A stretch of DNA of 64,000 bases from Malurus cyaneus samueli (GCA_009741485.1 CM019214.1:55539771-55603770), one strand, 5' to 3'; shown: positions 1 to 13,505, numbered from the stretch's first letter. Notes: generated by a model from the letters alone, not told the origin. Made by a program: numbers and translations.

Positions 1-62
1 GGTGGGTGACACCAGCCACTTCCCTGGGCATGCTGTTCCATCACCACCATCCTGGCAGTGTG
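1..62 (-). mobile_element. CR1 LINE fragment, cut by window edge
   Basis: The antisense of the CR1 3' region is visible: 'gccacttccctgggca' followed by 'gctgttcca' and an accaccat stretch. This is the wording found near the 3' end of the ORF2 coding region in many avian CR1 subfamilies. The copy is interrupted by the window start, and similarity fades at about position 62. It is too short to assign a subfamily. Confidence 0.6.
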
Positions 63-3000
63 ATGTAAAGACTTTGCTGACTCTAGTTTTATCGATACCT
101 TAATCTTAGTAGTTTATTGATCCTCATCAGTAGAATTATTATAGATAGCCATAAAAATGTATCTTATAAAACAAATTATCTCAAAAGCCCCCAGTGAACA
201 CTGAAGAACTGTGTGATTTGCTAATATGAATTTACTAAACTCACTATGAGTTACATGTTTCAGCAATGTTTATTAAGCATTCTCAGTACATTTGCATTTG
301 AAGACATAAAGTGCACAGATTTGTTATATACTAGATCATACTTTCTAATTTTATTTTATCTAAGAACAGTTAATTTAATCTCCTGATAGAATAAATCCAT
401 TCACTGACAGATTAAATTCTTCTATGAAATTTTCAGAAGCAATGTAATGAAATCACCTTCAGTCTGGAATTGTCAGACCACAAATTAATATACTGAAATA
501 CCCTCTTTTTTCAACAATCAGTATTAAAATATTTGGACTTAATTAAAAAAGAATGTTCAGGTTCACAGAAAACTTAGTTTTTAAGCCACAATTTGGACAG
601 AGCAAATTGGATACAGAGAAAAACCTGAAAATATTAAGCATCGATAAATGATGATCCTACTAGTGTGAAAGGATATATATGCAAATTTTATCTATGAAAT
701 GCCAACATAATTTTGTTACTAAAATGAAAACCTATTCACTGTAGTTACAGTAATATTTATTTAACTCCAACAACTGGAATATAGCTTTGCCAGATAATCC
801 TGTCATTATAAAAGGAAATCCATATCAAAATAAATTGAACTTTATAGCACTCTGTTACCATCTAATAAACTTTGTTGCCATTTGTCTAACAAAAATATTA
901 GGAGTGTGGTCTGGTGGTCTGAGTAGTGGGCTGTGAAATTGGCACCTGTATTCTCCACCACTGGATATGACCTTGAACATTGCACTGAAACATAAATCTC
1001 ATTGTATTTCAAAGGCACATTTAATTGAGAAACAAGTTATAAATATCTCATAAATACAATGCCTCAAAAAGTTAATAAAAGAAATTAGTAAACACGTTTG
1101 AAAATGCCTGATGTGAGTTACATTAAACATCTTACTGTGAGTTTAGTTTAAAAATAGGATATCAACAAAGTCTTGTATAATGCAGAGACCTAAAATGATT
1201 TGGATGTCACATAGAATATCTGGGAAAAAATTCTGCACTTGAACATCTGCATCTTGATCAATCTCACTGTGTGAAAATTTATTATTTAGGAATATGAGTT
1301 GTACATCATATATCCATGTAAAATATGTTGCTGTGAAAAGTTTTAATCTCCTATTTTCATTTTCCTTAACAAAAGAAATAGATAAAATCTTTCTTCTCAC
1401 TGGTTATCATTTTCATTTCACAGATTAGACTTCTGTGCCATAGGGTGTTAATCCTTTTGTTCTTTGCACTTCCTCCCAATTTTATGTGCTACCATATTCA
1501 AGCACATCCATTATTTATAACATGTTTATATTACCTCAGCTCAGTAATATTAGGACTACAAAGTCCAAGTAATAACACCAGAAGATTCTGAATTCAGTTT
1601 GCATTACTATTTGAAGCCAGTTTTGTATCACCACTCAAGTAGCACCTCAGCCTTACAGCTTCCCACTGATATTTCACAGAATACAGCAAAAGTACTTTAT
1701 GGCTTACAAAAAGTTTTGTAGAGGTGACTTTAATCTGAAGGACGAAATTCTTCCTAATCTTCCTGCAGTATGGTCTATTTATAACAGATCAATAAAGAAA
1801 TAGTAAAATGATTTAAATATAGACTTCTGATATTAAAAAGGAATATAATTTTTAAGAGTGTATTGTTTTAATAGTTAACATCTGTTCTAGTTATGTATGT
1901 GTGAGCATTCTATGACAAAATAAAAAGAGAATAAACTTCCTTCTTGACATCAGAGTGACTGTGAAGAACTAAACATCTGTGTTGCCCAAAATAGAAAGAT
2001 AGTGGATAAATGTAAATTCTTCCTGGAAGAGACAGGCAAATGCATCCAGGAACTTCCACATCACTGAGATCAACTAATATAGAACTGCCTTTATCTGGGG
2101 TGATAATTTCCTTTAGTCTGCAAGAGAGGGTTACTATGGGCAACAATAAGAAACAATACATGTAATAATATCAATAATAAGAAATTAATAATTATATAGT
2201 TAAAAATTAGTAAAAATATAGTAAGAAAGAAACCTGAAATATTCTAATTCCTCATACATATACATACATATATATATGTATATATATATATGGGAGCTAA
2301 TTAGAAAAGGATTGGTTTTCTTGGGTCAGAAGTATTTAAATTATCATTGATCTTTAATTTCATTTTAGATGTAACTGAATTTACATTCACCTGTTAGAAT
2401 TTGTAAAGACCTTCTATTTATATTAAAACCATCTTAGATATACTTAAGTTTAAAGTCTCAGAAACTCTAAGAAACAAATTTATTTTCTATTTCTAAGAAA
2501 CAGAGCAACCTATGACACAGAAAGGGAAGCAAGGCATAAATGCAGAAATTGATAGAATTAAGCCATCAAAAATTTCTGTGACCGGGCATTTAGTCCAGTC
2601 CATAATGTTCTTGAATTCAAAACAATGACTCAGTCAGCTTGCTCATAAGTTCAGGCTATTCTCAAGGGAATTTTAAATTGACTGGTAGCTCCCTTTAGAA
2701 GAGCACAGATCTCAAGATACCTGAACTTAGGTATTTATGTTAGTGCTCCAAACTGAATTGCTAGAAACTCAACACTTGCCTAAATATCAGAGCTGTGCAG
2801 CAACAACACAAAGTATTGCCTAGGTCCACAGGGGAACATATCTCTCCTGTGTTCAGAGCATTCCTAATGTGCAATGACAGCCCTGAGTTCAGCAAGACAC
2901 ACAGCAGTCACAGTCACTTTACAGAGTATGTCTGCTGGCACTGTCACCACCAGCTAACTTTCATGCAGTGGTCTATTTTTGACATTATTTACCCAGCAGG

Positions 3001-3133
3001 TGTGCAACAAAGATTCTGTATCCTCAGCCTCCAGATAGGCTAGACACACTCAGCTGAAGCTGCCCCATTTAGAGTTTCATATTTCATGTCAAATTCCTGG
3101 CAGGTTTCATTGTGGATATGCGCTTCTGTTTCA
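63..3133. other. Unassigned AT-rich non-coding DNA
   Basis: I see no gene, RNA gene or interspersed repeat here. Open frames are below 90 codons with no recognisable domain. The only structured element is the TA/TACA microsatellite near 2253. Intronic and intergenic origin cannot be told apart. Confidence 0.5.
2253..2291. repeat. TA-rich microsatellite
   Basis: An alternating stretch of catacatatacatacatat followed by uninterrupted TA dinucleotides, about 39 bp in all. It is a simple repeat likely to vary in length between individuals. Confidence 0.9.
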
Positions 3134-3300
3134 CAAAAAAAAAAAAACAAACAAAACAAACAAAAACAAAACAAAACAAAACAAACACAAAAAAAAAAAA
3201 AAAAAAAAAAACAACAACAACGACGACAAAAAAAAAAAAAAAAAACAAAACAAAAAAGAAAAACAAAAAAACAAAACAAAACAAAAAAAAAAAACCCAAA
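3134..3300. repeat. A-rich low-complexity block (CAAA/CAAAA)n with poly(A)
   Basis: About 167 bp built almost only of A with scattered C: caaa and caaaa units, an A run near 3189-3211, a short caacaacaacgacgac stretch, another A run, then more caaaa units ending in aaaaccc. Lysine/glutamine-rich frames on the plus strand and phenylalanine-rich frames on the minus strand across it are artefacts of composition. It could be an expanded retrotransposon tail, but no element body is recognisable on either side. Confidence 0.92.
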
Positions 3301-6300
3301 ACTGAATAAAAGAAGATTTGGAAAAAATGATAAAATTATTTCATCCCAAATATATACCACAGACTCAACTGAATGATCTAAATATTCCCCTAAAATTATG
3401 TCAATGTGATGTTGTGATGTGACTCAATGCAGTAAGGCTCTCAGATGGATAGCGTGCTAGTCTAAAAATATCTAGAAATTTCTAGCATAAAACATTCAGA
3501 CATATATTAAAGAAATTTAAGGACAAAAGAACAAAACGTGTCTCAACTGAAGACTGGAAGCTGCATGAATTAATGAAGTTGAAAGACAATCATAATACTG
3601 CCCAAACTCCACCAGTGAAAGACACTGACTACTTGTCTACAGAACTCCAAATCCTCTTCCTGAGTATTGAAGCATATCAAAGATAAAAGTATGACTAATT
3701 TTTACATTCTAATGGGGGGGGGGTATCCTACTTTTTACCCCTTAAATTATCTGAAAGCAATTTTGAAGGACAGAATTTTCAGTTTAAGAAAAATGTGGTT
3801 TTTATATTTTATATTAAAAACTTTAGACTGTTCCTTAGGAGAGGTGATGTCTTTGCATATTCTCTTTTCCGTTCACAGTTATCTTTCAAAAATATGAAGC
3901 CAAGCTGCATTATTTTTCTCAGATGTTTTTCACAATCTGAGAATCTTTTCTACAATTTTCAGCTGCAGTTGGTCATGAAAATCTATTAAACATCTCCAGC
4001 ACCTCTGAAAATATTTCCTCCCTTTTGTCTAGCTTGGTTCAAAATTTTATTAAAGCATTAGCAGGAGACCAGGAACAGAGAGTCTGTTTGACCAGAATGG
4101 CTCAAAATCCCACGAATTTTCTCTCATTGTATTTTCAATTTCATAGTGCAATTTTGAGACACAAAATCCTTTTTTCTTAACTGCAATTTCCTCTTATAAG
4201 ATATGGTTATAATAACAGGATATTCTGGCTTTTATGGCCTGAAGATAAAAAAAATATCTATGGAATTTAAATTATTAGCACTTCTCCAGCTCATGGGGTA
4301 AGTGTTAATCCTTTCCATAATACCTTTAATTCTGAGCAAGAAACAATATGGAGTCCTGTTCAGTTTACTTGCACATATTAAAAATATAACATCAAAGCCT
4401 CCTTGACTTTAAAAACTTGTTGCTGCTTTAATTTGAAATAATTTTACATCCCTTGAGTTTTAATTTAATAAAACTGGTTTCTTGAAATCTGTTATGAAGA
4501 AGGTGAAACATAAAATGGAACTCAAGTAATAAAATCTACAGATTGCTTATGAGGTCGTAGGGAAGTTGCAGCAAAGTTGTAGGGAAGTCTTCCCTCATTC
4601 TTCTCTGCTCCCAGCTGAATAAACCAAATGACCTCAGGCACTTTTCCTGGGGCTTCTCTTAAAAACCCCTCACTCTATTTGTAGCCTTCCTTTGGATGCT
4701 TTCTTGTAGTTTTATAATTTCAATAGAATCATCTGATTGATATTCTGCAGTAGATTTTTATACAAAGGGTCTGAGAATTTGCAGCTATCTCAGCAGCCAG
4801 CAGCAGGCAAGGATTAATCAGGCAATTCCAAGGTGAGGAATAAAATGTTTCCTGTCATCAGCCTGGTGAAAGAAAGTGTAGAGGCAAGGGAGACAAGGAG
4901 GATGGATTCTAGCAGGCAGACCCTTTATTGTCACACATTTACACCCTTTGATTCAAAGTTCATTAATATACAAATAATGTCATTATTCATGCAATTTTAA
5001 ATTATAATACTTAATTCTATTTTATTTTATTTTAAATTGGATTTTGTCATGACCATCATAACAAGAGTGTGTTGTAAGTTACTAGTCCATTAGATTTCCA
5101 GTGAAGAAAGATGTACAATAGATGATTTAGGAGTCACCTATGCAAAATCATGAGCACATTTTCTGAGGAGACTAATTCATACCCTTTGTGAGCTCCACAG
5201 CATCTAGGTTTTAGGTGCTTGTGCCACACATACTTGTGAATGCATAGGAGAAAGAAAATGTAACCTTTAGTGGTTGGAAACACTTCAAACAGAAAAATGT
5301 AAAATAAAGATTAAGTGATTTAAGAAAGCAGAGTATGCTTGTTTTTTCCACTGACAAAATGCCTAAGTCCTTCTCCAGTTCTTCGACACCTAACTGTTGG
5401 TCAGACATTCCCCGCCTCCCTTTCAAATAATCTCTGAGGCTTGCTAGGATACATATTAGTTTACTTTTCTACAAATCGACCTGGTAAAAGAAAGAGCAAC
5501 TGTATAGTCATCACAGAGAAAATGTAGTATTTTTTGCTTTGTGGCATCAATAATATGTCAGTGCACCAAAATCATGATAACATCTGGTTTCATGAAGTAA
5601 TATTTGCTCTCACAGAACAAGGACTGTTTCTTTCTGATCAGGGTTAATAAACCAGATGGTTGGACAGAAAGAAAGTTTAGACTTTATCTTGCTATATATA
5701 GACTAAGTCATCTTACTCGTCATTTTCTTCTATTTTTTCCATTCAGCCAAATTTTTTACTGTAATTATAATAATTTCAGTCTATTCTGAACAAGGGGAAC
5801 ATTAGTATTTCTGATCTGTTTTAGTTCCTTTGGAGTGGAAAGAATCTGAAGGAAAGGAGGCCAACTGTAAATCTGCTTATGAAAGCACTGATACTTTGTG
5901 GAACTGAGCACACAGCATGCGCTTTATTATTTTAGCACATTCTGCAGAAATTCAAGTATGCGCAGACCATTCTGAAAGTTTCTCCACAGAGTTAAGCTAA
6001 GAAGAACCCTCAGCACTTGTAACTCCCAAAAATTCCTAGAATGGAGCAAACTATCAGTAGCATACTTTAATCCCCTGCCAAAAGCAGATTGTTCCCATCA
6101 GGCTCAAGAGAACTAAAACTCACAGTCATGAATGTTCGCACAACTGCCACAAGCACTGGCATTCTTTGCCTCATTGGCCATTAGCTTTTGAGAATGTGCC
6201 GTTCCCAAAGGAATGATGAGGCAAGGAATGGGAAACATTTTCTAATGGTTGCCTACATTGAGTCAGCTAGATGTTTCAGGACTGCCTGAATACCTCCATT

Positions 6301-8559
6301 ACGTACTTAGAAAATGAAGTACCTGTGCAAGGCAAACTTCTTCATATTCCCACTTTTCAGCAAGGAAGCACTAAATTAGATGCAATGAATTCAAGACTTC
6401 ATGAAATAAAAATAATAAAAAAAAAAAAGAGACATTTTGCAAATGCAAGGTTTCAGAATATATTTTTGGTTTGACAATACTTCTTTATTCCCAAAATATA
6501 TTCAACAGAGACAAGGACATCATGTTCCATGCATAAAACAATATTTATCTCCCTATTTTATGAAACTTCTATAGTCACAAGAATGTTCCTTTCCCTTTCC
6601 TTTTCAGAATGAATAGGAACTTCTGTGCTTGAAGTGCAGCCATTCATATTCACCCTTCTAAGTGTCACTGTGAAAATTGGCCAAGAGAAGTAATAGTCTG
6701 AATTATCGTTACAAGTACTATCAATTATAATGTTGAATGCAAAAAATTAGAAACACTTAAACTTTAAGCTGTGTATTTGGTCTTCTAAGGAAAAAACACA
6801 ATTATCTCATGTTTATGTTGAAATAAATTTGGGTTTCCTGAGTAATTTCTTGCTATCTAGTCTTCTTTTAGTTGCATTTCTGAACTGATTTTATTAACAT
6901 TTGACAGCTGAAATCTGTCCATAATTTTTGGAATTAACAATTGTAATTATTATTCCTCAGAAAAAAAGCTATGCAGCTAAATTTAACTCTTCTCCAGACG
7001 TTAAAACATCTTGAACTCATTTGTGCAGTTTAGGCGATATTGCATTATATAAAGAGAAAATTCGTAGATATGAAGGTAACTAATTTTCCTATCTATGTCT
7101 CATTTATATTTATAATGGTTTTTAATCTTTTAACTTTAATTGAACATGGCAAAATAAATTGTAAGCCACTGGTATAAATTTGTGAATGACTATTTCATCC
7201 TTAAATAAGATTTATTTTAAAATTATTTTTATCTAACAATAGAACAATCTTATTTTGCAAACAAATACTTTCTAGAAATGACTGTTTTATCTGAACAAAC
7301 TTAAATATCTGTTTTGACTGTGTGTTCTGAACTAATAATTAAAAAATTTTAAAACTCAGCATTTCGTGTTCTAATGGAAAGAAAATGCAGTTAAATATGG
7401 ATTAGCATTACTGGTGTAATTGATCACAGAAAAACCTTCTTCCTATATTCATTATTTTGCTCTTGGCATTAACCTTTGTCTATGAATGCATTATAAATAA
7501 TAACAATCTTTAAATTAAAACAGCTAAGTCTGTATTTTTGTCCATTTGGTAGAAGTTTAATCATAATTTTCATTTGACCTTTGTACTTCATTAATTTGCT
7601 TATTTTTCCATTCTCTCAATATGAATGTATATAGGGAACTGTATTTCTGCTGGAGCAGTAATAACACATAACATGAACATTTCAGAGGTTTTCTCTTTAG
7701 AATTATTGGAATAAAAAATGAAAGAGCTGGCATCTGATGCACTGGCTAGAGATTAAGTTATACACACTACCATCAATACACAATAATGGTAATTTTGGAG
7801 GGAAATGCCTCCCATCTAACTTTAATAATCTATTATGTAAATTTGTACACCTTAGGTGATATCTTTAGGCTTCTGTCAGAGCTACTGAAGAGAAATAGGC
7901 ATATTTAGAATATGATTTATCCACCATGTTAAATTTCTGTGTAAGAATAAAATAGATGATACCTCATAAGTGATTCTTTCTCTTCATTAACTATAAAATG
8001 AGCCTTGGGTATCTATTTGAGATTCATACATCTGTGTGCTGTTTCCTAAGTTAAAAAAAAATGTGTTGCATCCTAAATATCAGTAAGACATTTTAAGAAA
8101 ATTGCATGGCTTCAAAATAATATCACTGTTAATATTCCATCTTCACTGTCTTTTGATTCACTAATAAAATAATTTGTTATATTTCTGGTTTTTGTTGATG
8201 CCAAGATTAAAATGAGACTTGGAGTTTTGTCATTCTCTGCCTAATTCCAGGAGAAAGTTTGAAGAGAAAGGGGGTTTTCTGCGACTCCAGTGTCCACCAG
8301 AACTGCAATTATAAACACTGTAATGTAGTTGTCTGCCCATGAGCTTCACTGAATTTGAGTGAATCAAGGACTTCCATTTAAGTTGCCCAAATATATCCTG
8401 GGTTTCTAGGAGCCGGTCCGAGAAGAGTGGGTCTTCTATATTTCCTTTGCCCTGTCTTCAGCCCTGTAAGGATGTCTTGGTCATCCTAATAAAGCTCAGA
8501 TGACAACAGGTACCTAGAGGAAGGCAACTGCTTTGAATCAAAATGAAGGTAGGGTGATT
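3301..8559. other. Unassigned AT-rich non-coding DNA
   Basis: No exon or known repeat is recognised. A run of ten G lies at 3714-3723 and an A-rich run near 6417-6428. The last 330 bases (about 8230-8520) are less AT-rich than the surroundings and contain AATAAA at 8488-8493; they may belong to an element I could not name (see findings). Confidence 0.5.
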
Positions 8560-9185
8560 GCTTGTCACTCACATCAGAGGCAAACCAGACTTGGGGAAAA
8601 TTAATGTAATTTATTGTCAATTGAGATGGACAGTGAGAAGCAAAGATAAAAACACTCATTCCTGCCAGCCTCTCTCTCTCTTTTTTTTCCCAGACTCCGC
8701 TTCACTCCTTCACTCCTGACTCTTTCACCTTCCACCACTCCAACAGCACTGGTTAATGTAGAACAGGACCTGAGATCAATCCGTAAAGCTCCTCCCTGCC
8801 ACTCCCTTCTCCTCACATTTTTCCAATTCCCTGTTGTCCCCAGACAGCAGCATCCCTGTTCTGGTGTGGTCTTATCAAAAGCCTGCAGGGGTATCTCCTT
8901 CCTTCCTTTTTCTCTCACCTTGCTATGCTATTTCACACATTCCTCACCTGTCCTTCTGAAGTAGCCATGCAGTATTTTTAAAAAGTTTTTAAAATATGTT
9001 TTAAAATATGGTTTCCTAAATGCATTTTCCTGGAGATCCCTCCACCTTACTGTGGGGTTCAGACATGCCCTGAGATGGGTTGTTCAGAGCCAGTGGAATG
9101 AGCTGTGTCCAGCATGGGGCAGTCCCAACCACTCCTCACAGTGGTTCCTGCAGCCCCTGCTGCCAGCACTCAATACATTTAAGGT
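8560..9185 (-). mobile_element. Endogenous retrovirus LTR (avian, ERVL-like), solo and internally deleted
   Basis: This is a degenerate long terminal repeat read in antisense. Landmarks shared with the longer copy at 24166 are 'cttggggaaaattaatg' with aatttattg and a caatt block at the left; a pyrimidine-rich middle with ctccttcactcctgactc; 'gcctgcaggggtatctcc' with tctctcacctt; and, at the right, 'agctgtgtccagcatgggg' with cacagtggttcctgcagcccctgctgcc. At about 625 bp it lacks several hundred central bases present in the other copy. No gag, pol or env sequence is next to it, so it looks like a solo LTR. The ERVL assignment is from memory of avian repeats and is less certain than the LTR call. 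Confidence 0.62.
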
Positions 9186-10658
9186 GAAAAGGTACTTCAG
9201 GTTTTTCAGAAAACTGTGATTTTTCGAAGCCTGACTCACAGTAAATCTCTTTTTTGGTATTATAGTAGACAAAATATCCCTGTAAGGCAGGCAATGCCTG
9301 ATAAGCCTAAAAACCTATTGATATGGAGATCTGAGTGGAAATAGCTTTGTATGCTACTCACGTGATTTCCCAATGCAATATTTTCAAATATATGCTGTAT
9401 GCTTTTGTTCAGATTTGTCTGAAAAGTAATGAGAGCAGATGGTACTGTTTGTGCAACACATCTGAGAAATCATGGATTTAAAAAGTGGATAAGAATAAAA
9501 GTATCAGGTTGAAAATCGTTAACACCACACCTTCATGTATCAGACTCCACATTTTTCTTTGCCTTAAGGAATTGAAGCATTTATGTTTGAATGAAGTGTC
9601 CTAGCTTTTTAAGACATCTTTAAGGGTTGTGGAAGTTTCTGTTTGTTTCTGATGGAAGAAGACAGTGTTCTTATAATCATTTTGTACTGGATCTGAAGGT
9701 TCAGGTAAGACAGTAAACATGTATCTGTCAACAATTAAAAAGTCTGACATTCGTGTATAATCTAAGAGATTTCCTATTTCAGAAAAAAAAGTCAAAGTTT
9801 TCAGAATGTGTAAATTTGGCAGATGCATGATATCAATACCACACCTAACTATAAATGATGAACAGCTAAAACATCCCCAGAAAGTGACTGGTTGAGATGC
9901 ATAAGAGCAGCAATATATTGACCTTCTTAATGTCGGAACATCATGATGAAAAGTTTGTAGCAAATGAGAAAGTAAGAGGGATGTATTGAAAATTTAGTAG
10001 ATGAGAAATGAGAATGACAGAGTTCCCAAATCAGGATGTGCAAATGGCAAAGTATACGCAGAACTCAGGGGAGAATTTGCATTGAGTGGAAGTGATGCTG
10101 CTATTTTGACTGTGCTGCTGCATAGCAGGTGATTACTTCATGACAGAGAAGAATGATCCTTCTATCTCTCATCTCTCCAGGTAGTTACATAGCTGTCATC
10201 ACTGCAGTACATGAATGTAGTTTCCTCTTCCTTCATTTATACAACACATCATTTATCTACTTTATGTACACCATTTAGAACTACTTGCAGGAGGTCTCTG
10301 TGACAACCTTGGGTTGCAATTAAGTTCTGTCAAGTTAATTTCAGCAGTTATAAGTCATCTAAGGTTTTTTTTGCATTTTATCACAACCAGTTCCCTTTAG
10401 AATACTAAGATGTCCTCACAGAAAAACACTAGCTCAATGTCCACTCTTCTAAAGCTATTTGTTGTACTTTTCATCAAAAGAAAACTGTTAAATGGATAAT
10501 TAGAAGTTGTAAAATTGCTACCATTGACAGATCTTTACTATTTTATTTTGCAGCTGATTCATGGACACAAAAAGGATGGCATTAAATATTTTAAAATTTT
10601 CAAGAGTAAGTACCTTCAAAAGTCAGTAACAACCCTAACACACTGACACAACTGCTAG
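9186..10658. other. Unassigned AT-rich non-coding DNA
   Basis: No recognisable gene or repeat. The longest open frame (9601-9963, minus, 120 codons) has no domain or motif I recognise and its composition resembles the surrounding DNA. Confidence 0.5.
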
Positions 10659-10692
10659 AAAAAAAAAAAAAAAAAAAAAAGGAAAGGAAAGG
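10659..10692. repeat. Poly(A) run plus GGAAA units
   Basis: Twenty-two A residues followed by ggaaaggaaagg. No target-site duplication or retrocopy body is apparent upstream, so I treat it as a simple repeat and not as a retrogene tail. Confidence 0.9.
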
Positions 10693-10929
10693 TAATAGTA
10701 ATCATAACCATTTTCTGTTCTTGAGCTCATTTACGTTATTGGTGCCATACTAGTCAGTCTTGAGAAAAAAGCAATCAAAATAACTACAATATAGTAGGAT
10801 TTACCTAAAATTAAAGAATTTCCTGGGTTTAATATGAGACAATATTTTATGACCCTTTTTCAGATCCTATGTCAATTTTCTCCCCGTCTATGAAAGGCCA
10901 CTGATTTCAAGATAGTTTTATAAATTAGG

Positions 10930-11162
10930 AGAAACTGATGCACAGGATGTTCCATTTGAATGTGAGGAAGAACCTCTTCACTGTGTTGAATGACCACGCA
11001 TTGGAACAGACTGTCCAGAGAGGTTGTTGAGAGTCTGCCTCACTGGAAATATTCAAGAACCATGAGGACACAATCCTAGGATAACCCTGCTTGAACAGAG
11101 AGTTGGATCAGACGATCCTCTGTGGTCCCTTGCAACCTCACGTATTTTGTGATTCTGTGACT
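10930..11162 (+). mobile_element. CR1 LINE 3' end (C-terminal ORF2 trace and 3' UTR)
   Basis: Sense-strand CR1. It opens with 'ccatttgaatgtgaggaag', continues with cattggaacagactgtccagagaggttgt, the sense wording for the C-terminal end of ORF2 (HWNRLPREVV-like), then ctcactggaaatattcaag, and ends in the 3' UTR with 'cagacgatcctctgtggtcc' and cttgcaacctc, followed by a terminal attttgtgattctgtga repeat. The end at the short 8-bp-type repeat is diagnostic of a genuine CR1 3' terminus. The coding part is frameshifted and not functional. Confidence 0.92.
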
Positions 11163-13034
11163 AAGCAAAAAGCTATTACAATAACCAAGGCACCCCTACT
11201 TAGACAGCAAATTCCTACAATTTTAACATTTTTTAAACACCTGCAATTTTATTGCTATTTAATAGAAATGCAAGAATATTTTCATTTGAGTAGATCCCCT
11301 GAATTTTCCTACAATGGTATGAGACTTCAGCTAATTTATTTTCTGCATTGTTTTTAAAATTTACCACCTACTTTTGTCAGGTAAAGTTATAGGATAGAAC
11401 AATTAAGTTTTACTTCATATTTAGGTTCTGTTCTATTGCATATCTACCTAGGTAACAAAATAAAGTTGATCCAAGTGTGAATACATAATTTGTCAACAAT
11501 TAGAAGCAGCATGCTTTATATAAATGAGAATGTTCAGTGATTTTTTAAAGCATTTTCTACTCTAGCAATTAATCCTCTCTTCATCTTTGTTGAAACTATA
11601 GTACTTATTGTTTCATCAAAGTGTCCTTCAAGATTTCTTTTCCTATAATTATGAAACATTACTTTATGCATACTTTTAAGGTCTTACTAATTTAAACATT
11701 GTGTTTTCCCAAAGAAAAAAAAAAAACAAGAAACCCCCCATATATACAAACATATGTATATCTGCATTCTGTTTATGCATCTGCATATTTGCATTCTGTT
11801 TATATATCTAACATTCAGTAAAACTCACAAATGTTAAAAAACTAGATTTTTTTGCCCAGACTAAGGAGAAAAAAGACACCTTTTAAAATGTATTGTATTA
11901 TTAAGAACACTAAGAACTCCTTTTTGATTAAACCACAGTAATTTACAAAACCTAGGTGTGCTGGACCCAGGAGGTGAACAACCTGCTGTTTTCCTGTACT
12001 CTGCTTTTCAACTATTAAACAAAATACAAATTTGCAGCTGTCAAGTGTCAGGTCATTGATTTTCCTTCCTACTAGGCAACAGCTGCTCTGCTCACTTTTC
12101 AGAAATCTTCCTCTCCAGATGACATTGGGACTGTAACTAAAGACTGCATTTCTGATGAAATAAAGCCCTGGACTACTCCAAGAAAACAATAACAAACCCC
12201 CCAAATTTTAGTAGAAGTGTACAAATGAAGTGCAAAAGAGATTGGTGGGAACAAATGTGGTACTTGTCTGGAGTATCATATACATATCAATTTTCTAATA
12301 TACAAATGTACAAAAATTTACTTTGCTAGTCAAATAGATTCTTCAGCTATTGTGCTTTCTCTTTTATTAAAATCTTAGACAATATTGCTGTTCCCTATGA
12401 TATAAAAAAATGATTTTATCTGTTAAATGAAGCATTAAAAAGAAAAGAAAAAAGTGAATGTTGACACAGCTCTAACAAGTAGATCCTCTTGTATTTAAAA
12501 AAGCTATGTTATCTGGTCAAAATTTCTCTTTTATTTACAAATTGCATCAAAAATATGATAGATAAACTTAGGAATTATTAGCAAATGAATAAAGAACAGA
12601 ATGGAACACATAGTCACACAGAACTCCACAATGCACATGTAGTTTCAACAATACATGGACTCCTGGTCACGCTATTTGATAAAAGCCATGGTAAAATGAA
12701 TACATAAAGAGGGAGCAGCACAAACATAAAACACAGAATGACAGAGTGACAGAATTACTCTGAACAAAATCTTTTCAAAGAAAGTGTTCATTTGCGTGTT
12801 TCCATATCTCTTGCAACAGTTTTTGTTTCCATATCTCAACTGCAACAGTTTCCATATCTCTTGTTTATCAGATCTGCACTTACCCTTGGTGGAAAAGGAT
12901 CAGGTCAGAGATAACTTAGGCAAACAGGACATACAGAAGTCCTTGGGTACTCTCACAAGTTGTGATGTAATTTCAAGGCTACTTTCAGTAACATTGAATG
13001 GTCGTGTTGAGTGGAAGGGGTACCTAAGGGATGG
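11163..13034. other. Unassigned AT-rich non-coding DNA
   Basis: No gene or interspersed repeat recognised. It contains an A-run near 11716 and an imperfect tandem repeat at 12798-12863. The open frame at 11842-12204 (minus, 120 codons) has no identifiable domain. Confidence 0.5.
12798..12863 (+). repeat. Imperfect tandem repeat, about 24-27 bp unit, 2.6 copies
   Basis: The core 'gtttccatatctc' occurs three times, at 12798, 12825 and 12848, separated by ttgcaacag and aactgcaacag variants. It is a short local duplication of unknown significance. Confidence 0.85.
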
Positions 13035-13505
13035 AGAAAAACAATGTCATTCCTATCTTCAAGGGGGAAAAGAAAACAGGAACCAAGAGGCTACAGAGCA
13101 GTTAGCCCCACTAAGGTTTTGAAAGAATCAAAGGTATTGAAAGAATCAACCTGTTTCCAGGCTCACAAAGGACTGGAAGGTGATTGGGAGCAGTCACCGG
13201 GGATTTATCAAGGGCAATTCATACTTGAACAATGATGAAAGGCCTGGTCTAGTAGATACAAGGACAGCAGCACATATTGTGTAATGACTTAAATAAATAT
13301 TTTGACACTTTCATTCATAAAGTCCTCATGGAAAAGTTGATGAAATATGGGGTGGATGAGCAGACCCTAAGGTGGACTGAAAACTGCCTGAATGATCAGA
13401 GCCAGAGCGTGGCACAAAGCCTAGTTCAAGATCAGTAACTAGGTGCATACCCCAGGGATCAATATCGAGCCTGATGTTGTCAAAATTTTCCTTAATGTAA
13501 TGGTT
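13035..13505 (+). mobile_element. CR1 LINE fragment, reverse-transcriptase region
   Basis: Sense CR1 ORF2. The wording 'gtcattcctatcttcaa', then gaaccaagaggctacagagcagttagccc, 'aaggtgattgggagcag', catggaaaagttgatgaaatatgg, 'ggtggactgaaaactgcctg' and tgcataccccagggatcaat matches the reverse-transcriptase palm and downstream region of ORF2. Frameshifts and stops break it throughout. Both ends are lost without a 3' UTR or terminal repeat, so it is an internal remnant. Confidence 0.9.
13285..13400 (+). pseudogene. Decayed CR1 reverse transcriptase, palm region
   Basis: Within the surrounding CR1 copy the plus strand reads DLNKYFDTFIHKVLMEKL followed by MKYGVDEQTLRWTENCLND. The family pattern is a DFSKAFDTVSHKILLEKL-type palm motif followed by KYGLD, W and W-L-N-G. 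The Asp of motif A and the FDT core are still visible, but the flanks are broken by stops and frameshifts. This is a dead fragment, not a gene. Confidence 0.85.

Noticed and set aside
3040..3376. Lys/Gln-rich and Phe-rich frames of up to 106 codons
   Set aside because: They are translations of the A/C-rich low-complexity block.
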